Shown: positions 15,601 to 24,039, counted from the stretch's first letter. The stretch: 36,524 nucleotides of DNA from a virus (IMGVR_UViG_3300007734_000637:1-36524); one strand, 5' to 3'. The notes: generated by a model from the letters alone, not told the origin. Program-made: numbers and translations.

Positions 15601-17699
15601 CCGTCTGCCGCTGCGTTGGGCAATACGGATGCTGTATTAGCTGCTGTTGATGTAAATATTCCTGTAATGTACGCGCCAACCTTCGCAGCATTATCAGTTA
15701 TCATCTTAACCATTGACATAGCAGACTGGGCCATTTCAAACGCTCTAAATACTTTAGTCGCTACGCCTAACGCCTTATATCCTGTCGACCCTTTTTCAAA
15801 AAAACCTTGAGCCGCTTTTGTCATGTCGCCATAAGACTTGACCTGTAGCTTGTCTTGCTTAGATGATGCGTCTGATATGGCTTTATCTTTTTTGGCTTGG
15901 TCACCCTTGCCGTCATTCATCTTCTCGATAGAAAATAACTGCTGCTCTAGTCCGTCTGTGATTGCTGCCTGTGATTTTTCGTATGATGCGAAAGCAATAC
16001 CAATATCACCGATTGAGCCACCCACTGCACCAAAAGCATCAGCCAGACCCGCAGCCGCTTCCCTTGCTGCGTCTAAATTAGCCGTAAGTATTAGTATTTC
16101 TGCCGTTGCTCTTTCATTAGCCGCAGTCTGAGCTTCGCTAATAGCTTTAATTCTTTCCGCTGCTGCGTTGCTTACTATTTCATCCTTGCCGCCTTGCGTT
16201 CTTATGTCAAGCTGTGCCATTTGCTCAGGAATCAAGCCTTTCTCTGCTTGTAGCCCTGCAAGCTCTGATTTAAGTCTAAGCTGTTCGGCTAATGTCAGAT
16301 TGTACTTACCAGCGGTGTCTAGCTCTGCCTGTGCTGCTGCGATCTTAACGTCAATGGTTGCCGCCGATTGAGCAATAATAGCCGCTTCGATTGCTCTTGT
16401 TTTGTCTAGTGATGCAAAAAGCGCGTCTTGTGTTTGCTGAGTGATTGCGTTCTTAGTGGCTTGCTCTGTAGCTGATGCCATGCTTACTTTGGCTTTATCT
16501 TCTATCGCTTTTCGCTCTGCCGTTAGTGCGAGCAGTTGCGTTGCTGATTGACCGGATAGTATTTTTCCAGCGATTTCTGATGAGGCTATTGTTGCGTCTT
16601 GTTGAGCCTTAAAATTAGCCTCTGCTTCTGCTAAGTCTTTTTTAACTTTTGCCGCTTCTTTGTTTAAATCTGTTTGGCTTTTTGTAATTGTTACAATTTC
16701 TTTTGCAACAGGGATTTCTTTTTCTGTTACCGCAAGCTTTTCTTTTTGTTTCTTTAATGCGTCAATTTTGTTTAATTCCACATTAACATCATAACCAGCA
16801 AAGTCACCAACTACCGAACCAACTACGCCCAAGCCTTTAAAAGTTTTAACCCTAGCCTCTGCGTGTGCTATTTGATCGTCTAAAGTATTGCCCATATTTC
16901 TTGTGAGCATGTTTAGAGTTTCGGTTATTGATGTGACAATAGATTTAATAAATCCTTCACTCTTATCATTTAAAAGAGCATCTTCGAACGTATGCCAAGC
17001 ATCAGACAAGCCGCTGATTTTACCGTTAAGTGTGTCCATAGCTACCGCATTGCTACCGGCCGCCATTTCACCCATTTTAATAATTAACTTATCTATCACA
17101 TCGCGAGTTATTAAACCTTTAGCCGACATATCAGCTAGTTGTGATGTGTTTTTTCCCGTTACATCAGCCAATAATTTGTAGATTGGTACGCCACGCTCTG
17201 CTAATACAACCATGTCCTCTTGTTGCAACTTGCCTTTTGAGTAAGCTTGCCCAAGTTGCATGGTGATGCTGGTAAGCGTTTCTTGTGACGCGCCTAGCTT
17301 TGATGCTTGATTCGTTAGAGCGGACATAACTTGAGTCGTTGGATTAATGCCCATATTTTTAAGCAATAAGAAGCTTTTTGTTAGTCCGTCTATTTCAAAT
17401 GGTGTATTTTTTGCAAAATCATTAATAAATTGAAATGCTTTTTGCGCTCCGACAGCCGAACCTGTAACGGATAATAACTGCGCTCTAAGCATTTCCATTG
17501 ATCTATTAACGTCGAGAATATCTTTTCCAAGTGCCGCAAGCTTATCTAATGCTACCAATCCAACAGCCGCGCGAGCCAACCCTTTTAAAGCCGCCTCCGC
17601 TCCTCCCGTTGCTTGCTCCATGCCTCTTAAGTTACGGGTAGCCGATACTGCATCCGTTGAATCAACCGAGACGTGAATAGAATATGAGTCTGTAGCCAT
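12663..17699 (-). CDS. Tape measure protein
   Basis: At 1,678 residues this is by far the largest protein and sets tail length. The N-terminal part has the conserved tape measure domain (KNTPFEIDGLTKSFLLLKN, ALTNQASKLGASQETLT, EDMVVLAERGVPIYKLLADV). Long Ala/Lys/Glu-rich helices follow, with a hydrophobic region near residues 700-740 likely to help DNA passage through the membrane. The C-terminus has AMGGIANGLSLVGEQGAEL, common in this family. Its start overlaps the stop of the G-T frameshift product as TAATG. Confidence 0.95.
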   Translation of the reverse strand: MATDSYSIHVSVDSTDAVSATRNLRGMEQATGGAEAALKGLARAAVGLVALDKLAALGKDILDVNRSMEMLRAQLLSVTGSAVGAQKAFQFINDFAKNTPFEIDGLTKSFLLLKNMGINPTTQVMSALTNQASKLGASQETLTSITMQLGQAYSKGKLQQEDMVVLAERGVPIYKLLADVTGKNTSQLADMSAKGLITRDVIDKLIIKMGEMAAGSNAVAMDTLNGKISGLSDAWHTFEDALLNDKSEGFIKSIVTSITETLNMLTRNMGNTLDDQIAHAEARVKTFKGLGVVGSVVGDFAGYDVNVELNKIDALKKQKEKLAVTEKEIPVAKEIVTITKSQTDLNKEAAKVKKDLAEAEANFKAQQDATIASSEIAGKILSGQSATQLLALTAERKAIEDKAKVSMASATEQATKNAITQQTQDALFASLDKTRAIEAAIIAQSAATIDVKIAAAQAELDTAGKYNLTLAEQLRLKSELAGLQAEKGLIPEQMAQLDIRTQGGKDEIVSNAAAERIKAISEAQTAANERATAEILILTANLDAAREAAAGLADAFGAVGGSIGDIGIAFASYEKSQAAITDGLEQQLFSIEKMNDGKGDQAKKDKAISDASSKQDKLQVKSYGDMTKAAQGFFEKGSTGYKALGVATKVFRAFEMAQSAMSMVKMITDNAAKVGAYITGIFTSTAANTASVLPNAAADGAKATASGTAAVAAASAAPFPIGFATGAAMLAFMLAIGVAMAGSGSSSSAPTMSGADYQKQQEDAYSASLGGTVLGSNDSSNSILDALDIISENSTADLDYSRGMANNLESIASSLGVANAEISKRFNFSTSSAGLGTSGSSNIFSSSKTSRDFAGSGIQFVSQTLGEIINEGVLKAKQYTDILVTKTSSSFFGLFSSTSQSVQTIFSELDKSISSAIARTLIDTKQSIISASELAGAGSESIKLKLSDFLVDLGKMPLSTDATKNNEVLTAAMSKAADQMALLNPMFIDFQKTGEGYYQTLMRVTVLISTAQSKLKTLGIEAINYSDILVKSGDVEKQMIIQSIIASSKMEDLNAIMGMLPGTADDAIAAFKDLVAIKQGLKDVGAASVLLDGNLIVTAGGISALKDSLASYFDNYFTDQEKLISKSETLSNSFAKLGLLMPIVNATFDSTTGVVTDAKANYKTLLDVLKNDTTARGREIYVLALAMSQDFADAADLNAQLVKEKLTEQNKIIDASYNRQIAIYKALGDTEAGLGLEREKAMLSMDKETKAYTVTLNKLTDANVALEGTQKTLETAYKGLTAMRDKFVTLGKGLLTYYNELTGAKNPTASPEQIYNSSKKAFTDASILAAQGNEVALASLPALGKEFLDSSKQYNATGEAYQADYKAVLKSLEDSMVAVKTQEDLMQLQLDQAKAANDKLSALDASVNTVTSSILILSDALASFVTAQEIKAASEKLARLQATTAATTAEVATGTISALTSTGDTGAAIDAANNLASTNASNEAARIAAEQTAAEASKTKAAQERAALLAGYRSSVPTTIAPGGTSNPYWESVIGQFSAEHKARFGVSMNRGWGTDADAARQYEALKQQYLASIPAYAMGGIANGLSLVGEQGAELVNFGSPANVTNHSKTVGLFDNISQSIKDSSEIQTTLLKEQVIELQALVNLQSSANVAMINELKGMKAEISELTRKAKLEASS

Positions 17700-18465
17700 T
17701 ATTTTTTGCTCCGCTTTGCGATTTGTTCTGATTGATTGACTAAATAAGCGCTATCGATCTGCATGATTGCACTTACTTCTAAATAATCCAGCTTGGTATT
17801 TGTTAATCTGCCCCAAGCATCTATCTCACTATATCTTATAGCGTCTTGACCGTAGCCGTTGGTGGTTCTGGTTCTGCTTAACTCGCTAAACCATTGCCAG
17901 CAATAACTATATGATGTTGGTAGTGGCAGGCTCTGATATTCCTGTGGGATATCGTGTCCTGCCGAAACAATCAGCTTTACTTCGTCGCGTAAGCTTGAAC
18001 CGTTCTCGTTTGTTGCGCTTAGTTCAAACTCACGTTTTGCAAACGAAACTAGCTCATCAATTAAGCCTTGGTGTAGTTTCCCAAGTTGTTTGATGCCTCA
18101 AATACTTGATCTCTGATTTCTGAGTTGTTAGCCATCAGGATTAACGCGCTTTCGTGTGAGTAAGGCTCAGTGATACCACGCCATGCAACGATTCTAATTG
18201 CTGCTGCATCAACACCAAACTGCTCGTCATCTTCCACTGTTCGATCAATGTCTTTTCCGCGCTTAGCCGCCATTGCTTCCTGTGAGCGTCTACGATTTAA
18301 GCTCTTTCTTACCCACTCTTGAACTTTTGGAGCTTGTGAGCCTAGCACTGTGATAAAAACGCCTGTGTCGCTGCCGTCAGTACGTAAGTACTCAAATTCA
18401 AACGCCTTTTCACTTGCGCTAGTTAAGTCTAAATCTGATAGTGAAAATCCTGTTGGTTTTGTCAT
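17699..18465 (-). CDS. Tail assembly chaperone G-T, made by -1 frameshift
   Basis: Near the end of the G gene the 0-frame reads TTG GGA AAC, giving the slippery heptamer G GGA AAC at 18076-18082. A -1 shift there opens a frame of about 125 codons, QGLIDELVSFAKREFEL through QIAKRSKK, ending at 17699-17701. That frame has no ATG, GTG or TTG start near its beginning, so frameshifting is the sensible way to translate it. In lambda and many siphophages the G and G-T chaperones keep the tape measure soluble during tail assembly. The extension contains a W..WF.EL.R....G pattern typical of such T domains. Confidence 0.85.
18061..18465 (-). CDS. Tail assembly chaperone G (unshifted product)
   Basis: The 134-residue protein starts MTKPTGFSLSDLDLTSASEK and is the normal product of the chaperone gene, lying between the tail tube and tape measure genes as in most siphophages. 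It contains FEFEYLRTDGSDTG and a C-terminal helix with SHESALILMANN. The slippery site is seven codons before the stop. A terminator upstream (18488-18528) would lower its transcription relative to the tail tube gene. Confidence 0.8.
   Translation of the reverse strand: MTKPTGFSLSDLDLTSASEKAFEFEYLRTDGSDTGVFITVLGSQAPKVQEWVRKSLNRRRSQEAMAAKRGKDIDRTVEDDEQFGVDAAAIRIVAWRGITEPYSHESALILMANNSEIRDQVFEASNNLGNYTKA
18076..18082 (-). promoter_or_regulatory. Slippery heptamer GGGAAAC
   Basis: The plus-strand sequence GTTTCCC reads GGGAAAC on the coding strand and is in the correct X XXY YYZ register with the G frame. It differs by one base from the lambda GGGAAAG site. No downstream pseudoknot was worked out. 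Confidence 0.85.
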
Positions 18466-18487
18466 GTTCGTGTGTTCCTGTTAATTT

Positions 18488-18528
18488 ATAAAAAAATACC
18501 CCGCTATCTAAAAATTAGATAACGAGGT
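18488..18528 (-). terminator. Rho-independent terminator after tail tube gene
   Basis: On the minus strand, arms ACCTCGTTATCTA (18528-18516) and TAGATAGCGGGGT (18510-18498) pair over 13 bp with two G-U wobbles around a 5-nt loop, followed by an A and a run of T. On the plus strand the same positions would be C-A mismatches, so it functions in the direction of the late operon. It likely reduces read-through to the chaperone and tape measure genes. Confidence 0.8.
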
Positions 18529-18544
18529 GATTGTATCACTGTTT

Positions 18545-19756
18545 TTAAGCTAGTGAGTCTTGTACCATTACAGTAGTAGCTAAATTAGCCAAAGCCGCAC
18601 CGCCTGAGGTGTTTTTAAGAGCTGTGAATGGAAAGGTTCTGGTTAAGCCGTTTTGCCCGTCTGACACGTCCGCACCGCCTAATTTGACTCTTGACATTGT
18701 AAAGACCACGAAGTCAGCCGTTGCGGTATTGTCAGTGGTTAAGGCTACGACAATAGAAACCTCTGTTTCGTTGATGAAATAATCTCTGAACGTTGCATCG
18801 GTAAAGTAAGCGCTGAATGTACCGCTAGCCATTACTGTTCCTTGAAATACATCTGGGCGAGCTGTAGAGCCCACAACCGCATCAGCTACAGCAATGCTGC
18901 CATTAATATCAAAGTCAATTGACGTAACGATTGCCACTGGAGTTCCGGCAACCAATAGCAAACCATTTACGCCAGCAGTTACGCCGCCTGTGGTGATAGC
19001 TGTCGGGGCTGTTAATACCTGTGATGTGCCAGTGGTTACATTTAAACCAACTAAGGGAAAGTCAATGGTAGCCATCCCGTTTGCAGGGATTTTAACCTGT
19101 GCGTTAGTTGGTATGTTGTCGGTGTAAACTTCTGACTGAGCTACATCAGCAAAATAATGTTCGATGGTGTAATAATCATTAGTCTGTGCCGTCTCAGGAA
19201 CATAAGTGGTTTTGCCTGTAGCCGCAAACGTTACGCCAGTGACCGAAGTTGCATTATCAGCTAACGCGCTACCGTTTAAAGTCTTAACTGTTAATGTGGT
19301 TGCTGTAACACCAGTGATTAACAAGTTTTTATTTAAGTTTGCAGCATTGACTGTTCCGGCTGTAATCCTGACAACGTTACCGATCTTAAAGCCGCCCGTT
19401 AATGGGTTGCCAGTTTGAAAAGTGATGACACCAGTTGATGCAACAATAGTCACAGCCGCTGCTGTCAATGAAGAAATAGCTACAAAATCTTTGCGCAATA
19501 CAGACTGTAAAAAATCTTTATATGTGCCGGGCGATAATTCACCGCTTAATGTGCCAGTCACTTGTTTTGAGCCGTGTCTGAAATCAGCAATTTGTTGATC
19601 TGAGCGAATTTCGTTTGATTGATAAGTATCTTTTGTTAAATTGATTGTGCTAGTCACACGTCTTAATTCTTGACCACCACTGCCTGAAGCTGGAACGCCT
19701 AAACCAGATTGTTTTTTGTACGATACGACTTTTTTAACGCCTTGTGCAATTGTCAT
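18545..19756 (-). CDS. Major tail tube protein
   Basis: The 403-residue protein starts MTIAQGVKKVVSYKKQSG and matches the layout of phage tail tube proteins: N-terminal LRRVTSTINLTKDTYQSNEI, then SGELSPGTYKDFLQSVLRKD, and a late AYFTDATFRDYF segment. A middle insertion (about 90-170) rich in Thr/Val/Gly looks like an added Ig-like domain that would decorate the tail surface. Its position between the tail terminator and the chaperones fits, and it is followed by a strong terminator. Confidence 0.85.
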   Translation of the reverse strand: MTIAQGVKKVVSYKKQSGLGVPASGSGGQELRRVTSTINLTKDTYQSNEIRSDQQIADFRHGSKQVTGTLSGELSPGTYKDFLQSVLRKDFVAISSLTAAAVTIVASTGVITFQTGNPLTGGFKIGNVVRITAGTVNAANLNKNLLITGVTATTLTVKTLNGSALADNATSVTGVTFAATGKTTYVPETAQTNDYYTIEHYFADVAQSEVYTDNIPTNAQVKIPANGMATIDFPLVGLNVTTGTSQVLTAPTAITTGGVTAGVNGLLLVAGTPVAIVTSIDFDINGSIAVADAVVGSTARPDVFQGTVMASGTFSAYFTDATFRDYFINETEVSIVVALTTDNTATADFVVFTMSRVKLGGADVSDGQNGLTRTFPFTALKNTSGGAALANLATTVMVQDSLA

Positions 19757-19767
19757 TTTGTAACCTC

Positions 19768-20175
19768 TTATGAGTAAATATCTGCTGAAAAATAAATTGA
19801 TACCGGAATTTTATAAAGCACCCCGTCAATCAATGCCGGTGCAATTGATGGTGTCTTGTCAATAATAACAGTTATGCCGCCACTTGTTAAACTCGTGCCG
19901 CGTTTAAAATGATTAACGAGTAAATCAGCGCGTGTTGCGGCTGTTTTTGCGCCTGCGTTAGGTGGATAGCACAAAAGCACCTGCATAAATCCTTTGATGC
20001 GATAATGTGTGCCGCCCAGTGTTGGGTTAAGTGTATCTGCAATCATTAAATTAACTTGCTGATAGGCTGTGCCAACTACGGGTGTAAACGGTACACTTTC
20101 CCATGCTGTTGCAAGTGTAGGCGTAAGCGCGTTTAATTTAGTTTCTAACGCTGTTCGAATTTCAACCAGTGCCAT
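19768..20175 (-). CDS. Tail terminator-like protein (DUF4128-like)
   Basis: The 135-residue protein starts MALVEIRTALETKLNAL and has the short alpha/beta layout of phage tail terminators: an N-terminal helix, the strand pattern FMQVLLCYPPNAG, a helix and a C-terminal strand pair IPVSIYFSADI. It lies between the HK97 gp10-like gene and the tail tube gene, the usual place of the terminator that caps the tail tube. The start overlaps the upstream gene by 14 bp. Confidence 0.7.
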   Translation of the reverse strand: MALVEIRTALETKLNALTPTLATAWESVPFTPVVGTAYQQVNLMIADTLNPTLGGTHYRIKGFMQVLLCYPPNAGAKTAATRADLLVNHFKRGTSLTSGGITVIIDKTPSIAPALIDGVLYKIPVSIYFSADIYS

Positions 20176-20524
20176 TTAATAATCCCTCAAATCGTGCAAC
20201 GTTTATTCTTACCATGCCGTTAGGTGCTTTTGTACTATAGCCAGGAGTATATTCTAATTTTTCTATATACCGCACGTTGTTTGTTAAGTACACAACACTT
20301 CCAGCTCTGCGTGGAATAGTTCGTAATATTTGCTCATCTGAACCACTTGCATCTTCACCCACAAAAGGCGCACCAATTGTGCATTGCCAATTATTACGCG
20401 CGTTTCCTGTATCAACTGGCGTATCTTTTCTAATGCCTTTAAAAATACCAATAGTTGCCGATCTAATTCTGTCATCAACATGGCCATTTGCACGAGCAAC
20501 AATTTGCGACATTGAGCCTGTCAT
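20162..20524 (-). CDS. HK97 gp10-like neck/tail component
   Basis: This 120-residue protein matches the HK97 gp10-type pattern: an N-terminal helix, then DTPVDTGNARNNWQCTIG, a long loop, and VYLTNNVRYIEKLEYTPGYS. The family members act at the head-tail interface or as tail completion factors. The gene order (adaptor, closure, gp10-like, terminator, tube) agrees. Confidence 0.8.
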   Translation of the reverse strand: MTGSMSQIVARANGHVDDRIRSATIGIFKGIRKDTPVDTGNARNNWQCTIGAPFVGEDASGSDEQILRTIPRRAGSVVYLTNNVRYIEKLEYTPGYSTKAPNGMVRINVARFEGLLNGTG

Positions 20525-20880
20525 TTTCTCACCTGCAATTCATAAAGCGCGGGCAATTCACCCGACCAAACATAGCGAACCGCGATCACTTGATAAACTT
20601 CACTGTTAATCGTTACTTTGTCTGCTGGTTGTGGCGTTGTTGTGCCTAACGCTGCAATCATTACTTTTCTATCACCTGCTTGCACAACACCACTAATGAA
20701 ATCAATGCCGTTATAATCTTTGATAATTGCCGTGTGCGTGGTGCTTGTTGTTGTACCTGCACCCATATCACCCGTTGCAGGATCATAACTTCCCTCAACA
20801 ATTGACGTTAGCGTGATTGATTTACCAAATTTATCTAGCAATTTATCTGCTGTAGCACGGGCGCGTGTGTCGAGTGTCAT
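20521..20880 (-). CDS. Head closure/stopper-like protein
   Basis: The 119-residue protein starts MTLDTRARATADKLLDKFGK and has beta-rich segments HTAIIKDYNGI, VQAGDRKVMIAALG and PADKVTINSEVYQVIAVRYV, the layout of head-closure (stopper) proteins that follow the adaptor. Both ends overlap neighbours by 4 bp, consistent with coupled translation of the connector set. Confidence 0.7.
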   Translation of the reverse strand: MTLDTRARATADKLLDKFGKSITLTSIVEGSYDPATGDMGAGTTTSTTHTAIIKDYNGIDFISGVVQAGDRKVMIAALGTTTPQPADKVTINSEVYQVIAVRYVWSGELPALYELQVRK

Positions 20881-21407
20881 GTTCTCACCAGTGATCTCGA
20901 CATATCATTGCCTTGTTGCTTAAAAAAAACAGAAAGCATTGCGTCAATTTGTTCGTAGCGTGTTTGTTGTGGTGAAAATTTATCATACTCAACTTCAATA
21001 ACGTCTACTTTTTCACGAATAACGCCTTGTGTTAAATCTTGCATTAATATTGCTGTATAGGCTTTTAATGCTAATTCAGCGCAAGCGTTTTTAACTGTAA
21101 CAGGCACAATGTCAAAATCAACATATTGCGGAAATACATTTGCCGATAATGAATCAATCAATGGAACGTATAAGCGAGGCCAGTCAAGTGACTGAGTTGA
21201 ATATCTGCGATAACCCGCATATTGCAAACGATACTGTGCCACCATATAGTCTGTGGCTTTGCGGAGTAGTTGCTCTTTAGTTGTGTCGCTGGTAATTGCC
21301 GCCCATGCAGTGTTGCCATAATTTGCATGGTAAGTGGTTGCATCTGCAACAGACACATAGCTTTCAGCGTTTGCTAGTCCAGTGCCATCTTCAACGATTA
21401 AAGCCAT
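20877..21407 (-). CDS. Head-tail adaptor (DnaT-like domain protein)
   Basis: The 176-residue protein begins MALIVEDGTGLANAESYVSV and has KEQLLRKATDYM and QSLDWPR segments. This pattern is widely annotated as a DnaT-like single-strand DNA-binding protein, but its constant position directly after the capsid gene indicates a head-tail adaptor. The first segment (ANAESY.SV.DA..Y) is highly typical. I therefore prefer adaptor over a replication role. Confidence 0.75.
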   Translation of the reverse strand: MALIVEDGTGLANAESYVSVADATTYHANYGNTAWAAITSDTTKEQLLRKATDYMVAQYRLQYAGYRRYSTQSLDWPRLYVPLIDSLSANVFPQYVDFDIVPVTVKNACAELALKAYTAILMQDLTQGVIREKVDVIEVEYDKFSPQQTRYEQIDAMLSVFFKQQGNDMSRSLVRT

Positions 21408-21429
21408 AGTTTAATCCTTTTATAAAGGC

Positions 21430-21461
21430 GGGGAACGCGAACAGGAACGAACGCGAACCCC
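21430..21461 (-). other. Hairpin downstream of the capsid gene
   Basis: Between the capsid stop and the adaptor start there is GGGG-AA-CGCG (21430-21439) matched by CGCG-AA-CCCC (21452-21461), and within it a 10-bp direct repeat (GTTCGCGTTC on the minus strand). No clear T run follows on the minus strand, so it may stabilise or process mRNA rather than terminate. Confidence 0.5.
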
Positions 21462-21470
21462 TAAAAAAAA

Positions 21471-22619
21471 TTAACCTAACAACGTTGCAACGTGATTTGG
21501 TTTCCAAACTTTCGTGCCGTACAAACAACGCACTTCAAGCATGGTTTTCATATAACCTTTATAAACTGCAATTTCAAACACTAAGCCGCTATTAGGGTCT
21601 TGCACTGTCATAACGTCAACAGCACTGTCACCACCATTAGGCATTGCAGGTGGGCGCATACCTAACTCAACCGCTGATTTATGGAACGCAACGCTTGGTG
21701 TGTAAGAATCGCCAATTGTTAAAGCGTTTGCTGTAGCAATGACTTTTTGCGCACCCGGAGCGTTTAATGAAATAGTGCCAGCAGCAGTAACACCAGTACC
21801 AACAACATATTTGTTAGCAGTATCTGCTGCAAAGGTAACAACGTCACCAGCCAATACTGTTCCGCTACCTGTTACAAGAGCAATATCAGTTACACCAACA
21901 GCAGTTGAACCTGAAGTAACGTAAGAAGTACCACCGCCTTTTGTGTGCGTAGTAATACCAGCCGATTCTTTAATCATGATACCTTGCAAATCAAGCAAAG
22001 TGCCTTGGCGAAGTAATGCTTCATTACCTGAAGTGTTAACTTGTTGAAGTGCCGCAAGGTTGCGCAATTTAACGCCAGCCGCTGTGTTCATAACCAATGA
22101 AATTTGGTTATCAGTTGGGCAACCGTTATCCACTAAGATTTGACGCACTTGCGCAATGGTGTCGAAGTTTGACGCAAATGGTGTTGTTCCAGCAGTACCA
22201 ACAGCGCGTGACGCGCCTTTGTAAGCTGCTGCAAATAAGTCTTGCTCGATTTTGTTGCACAATGCACGGATTGCTTGTGCGATTTGATCGCCATAAATGG
22301 TTTCATATCCAGCACCGTTATTAACGTGCTTAATATCTTCACCAGTCCAAGGGATTTGAACAGACGCATAAGAGTCTAGCGTCATTGTTTTGTTGTCAAC
22401 GGTTTGGTCTGTACCTTCAGGGATTGTCATTGAAGGCGCGAACGAAGTGTTAACGCTTGGTGTGCGGGTAAATGCCGCGCGGATTGTGTCGCCTTTAGCA
22501 GCGCGAGTTGTTGCGTCACCGTTAATGGTGGCTGATGGGATAAAACCAACTAATTCACGACCAACTACGTCAGCCGCTTTATAAATATCTCCGGCTAAAT
22601 TTGATAAAACATTACTCAT
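21471..22619 (-). CDS. Major capsid protein (P22 coat-like family)
   Basis: The 382-residue protein resembles P22-type coat proteins: an N-terminal helix MSNVLSNLAGDIYKAADVVG with VGFIPSATIN, then VQIPWTGEDIKHVN and a long helix with IAQAIRALCNKIEQDL. A Gly/Thr-rich insertion (about 230-300) could be an extra surface or telokin-like domain. It lies just after scaffold, apart from an inserted homing endonuclease gene. Its start overlaps that gene's stop as ATGA, so its ribosome binding site (GAGGAA) is inside the endonuclease coding sequence. Confidence 0.85.
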   Translation of the reverse strand: MSNVLSNLAGDIYKAADVVGRELVGFIPSATINGDATTRAAKGDTIRAAFTRTPSVNTSFAPSMTIPEGTDQTVDNKTMTLDSYASVQIPWTGEDIKHVNNGAGYETIYGDQIAQAIRALCNKIEQDLFAAAYKGASRAVGTAGTTPFASNFDTIAQVRQILVDNGCPTDNQISLVMNTAAGVKLRNLAALQQVNTSGNEALLRQGTLLDLQGIMIKESAGITTHTKGGGTSYVTSGSTAVGVTDIALVTGSGTVLAGDVVTFAADTANKYVVGTGVTAAGTISLNAPGAQKVIATANALTIGDSYTPSVAFHKSAVELGMRPPAMPNGGDSAVDVMTVQDPNSGLVFEIAVYKGYMKTMLEVRCLYGTKVWKPNHVATLLG

Positions 22620-23332
22620 GATAATTCCTCTTTAATTTGAAGTTTTTTAGCGGCTAATGTCGCTAATCGTTTTGCAATTCGCTTTTCAACCCATTCTGGT
22701 GATTGCGCTTTACCTTTGTGAGCCACCGACATTTTATCTCTTGTTTCAGTCGATAACACATTGCCTAATGCTCTTTTGTTTCCAATTAAACTAGCAGATA
22801 CTTTTGCTTTTGTTTCATCGCTATGTTTTTTTCCTAAATTTGCTTTTCTCATGTTTTCAATATGAGATTTTGATTTTTTTACACCTGTATTAACTATCCT
22901 TATTTTTTCTTTTGTTTCGTCACTGCGTTTTTTTCCTTTGTTTCCATCAGATATAGCTTTTTTATGCTCTGTTGACAATTTTATTCCAGTTTTACTAATG
23001 CTTATTTTTGCTTTAGTTTTATCAGAACGTTTTAAACCTAATGCGCTATTAGCTTTAATTGTTGCATTATATCCATCGCAATACGAATTAAAAGCGTCAA
23101 TAGCTTGTTGTTCGTAAAACAATAAGTTTTTAGGTTCACAAAAAATGATTGGTTGAAATATAAAAGCATCTTCGCCATGTTTATTCCATGCGCGTTGAAG
23201 TTTTATTGAGTGATGGGCGTTTTTTACTAAAACGTTTTTATGCTTTCTAAATCTTGTTCTAAATGATTTTGCTGAGCCAATGTAGCATTTACCATTAACA
23301 ACATTTTGAATTTTATAAATTCCACCAATCAT
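22616..23332 (-). CDS. GIY-YIG homing endonuclease with NUMOD3 repeats (1)
   Basis: From ATG at 23332 the 238-residue protein has the GIY-YIG core at its start (GGIYKIQNVVNGKCYIGSA), catalytic Arg in FRTRFRKHK, and conserved HHSIKLQRAWNKHGEDAF. The C-terminal half has repeated K-S-D-E-T-K-x-K/I motifs typical of NUMOD3 DNA-binding modules (LKRSDKTKAKIS, KKRSDETKEKIR, KKHSDETKAKVS). Such free-standing endonucleases cut a homologous phage lacking them and spread. It is inserted between scaffold and capsid genes. A GTG three codons earlier is an alternative start, but GGAG fits the ATG. Confidence 0.92.
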   Translation of the reverse strand: MIGGIYKIQNVVNGKCYIGSAKSFRTRFRKHKNVLVKNAHHSIKLQRAWNKHGEDAFIFQPIIFCEPKNLLFYEQQAIDAFNSYCDGYNATIKANSALGLKRSDKTKAKISISKTGIKLSTEHKKAISDGNKGKKRSDETKEKIRIVNTGVKKSKSHIENMRKANLGKKHSDETKAKVSASLIGNKRALGNVLSTETRDKMSVAHKGKAQSPEWVEKRIAKRLATLAAKKLQIKEELS

Positions 23333-23364
23333 AATAACCACTCCAGCAAAGTTTAGGAGTAGTT

Positions 23365-23373
23365 ATTATATCA
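23365..23373 (-). promoter_or_regulatory. Extended -10 promoter candidate before homing endonuclease 1
   Basis: The minus strand reads TGATATAAT, a TGn extended -10 box, about 33 bp before the endonuclease ATG, with a TAGATATATCTA palindrome (23378-23389) just upstream. The same nine bases occur before the second homing endonuclease. Confidence 0.5.
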
Positions 23374-23421
23374 TGGTTAGATATATCTAGCGGCTGTTTT
23401 TTATAAACAACCACATAACTA

Positions 23422-24039
23422 CTAATCTGTAACCTTGCCGCCATTCTTTGCAAAACTAGCGCGTTCTGGGTGTGACATTGCGTCAAACTGCGAACGGTTT
23501 ACAACTTGTTGTCCAGTGCTATTACTTCCACCACTTGCGCCACCGCCATTATTCTGTGGTGCTGCAATATAATGTTTGCCGTCATCACTGGTCGCCCATT
23601 CTGTTACAAATGCGCTTAAATCTTTATCACCGATTACTGCTTTGCGTGTGTCGCCTTCAATTGCGATTTTCGCCTGTGATGATAACATAGCTTTCACCGC
23701 AGGTAAAAACGGAGCGGCTACACCAGCCTTAACAAGTGCATCGGTCAATCCATTGTCTAAAAGTAATTTAGACGTGAACCCGCTTTCTGAATCTAGCGCG
23801 GCTTTAGTTTGCTCAAACGCTTTTTGTTGTTCTTTGATTGTTTTTTGTGACGCTGTTAGCTGATTTTCTAACCCGTCAATTTTCTCTTGTAGTTTATCCA
23901 ATTCCGCTGGATCAATTTGTTTTCCTTTTCGTGCCTCTTTCAGCTCTGCTAAAAGTTCGCTATTTTTCTTTGCAAGTCCGCTTGTTGCTTCTTCTACTGC
24001 GGCTTTAATTTGCTCTGCAATACTTTGTTCTTCTGACAT
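23422..24039 (-). CDS. Head scaffolding protein
   Basis: The 205-residue protein is highly charged and helical, with a coiled-coil-like region (about 20-85, AELDKLQEKIDGLENQLTAS), a middle ALVKAGVAAPFLPAVKAML segment and a glycine-rich disordered C-terminal stretch. This matches phage capsid scaffolds, as does its place ahead of the capsid gene. A hairpin (GGTTGTTT/AAACAGCC on the minus strand, about 23392-23412) follows its stop. Confidence 0.85.
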   Translation of the reverse strand: MSEEQSIAEQIKAAVEEATSGLAKKNSELLAELKEARKGKQIDPAELDKLQEKIDGLENQLTASQKTIKEQQKAFEQTKAALDSESGFTSKLLLDNGLTDALVKAGVAAPFLPAVKAMLSSQAKIAIEGDTRKAVIGDKDLSAFVTEWATSDDGKHYIAAPQNNGGGASGGSNSTGQQVVNRSQFDAMSHPERASFAKNGGKVTD

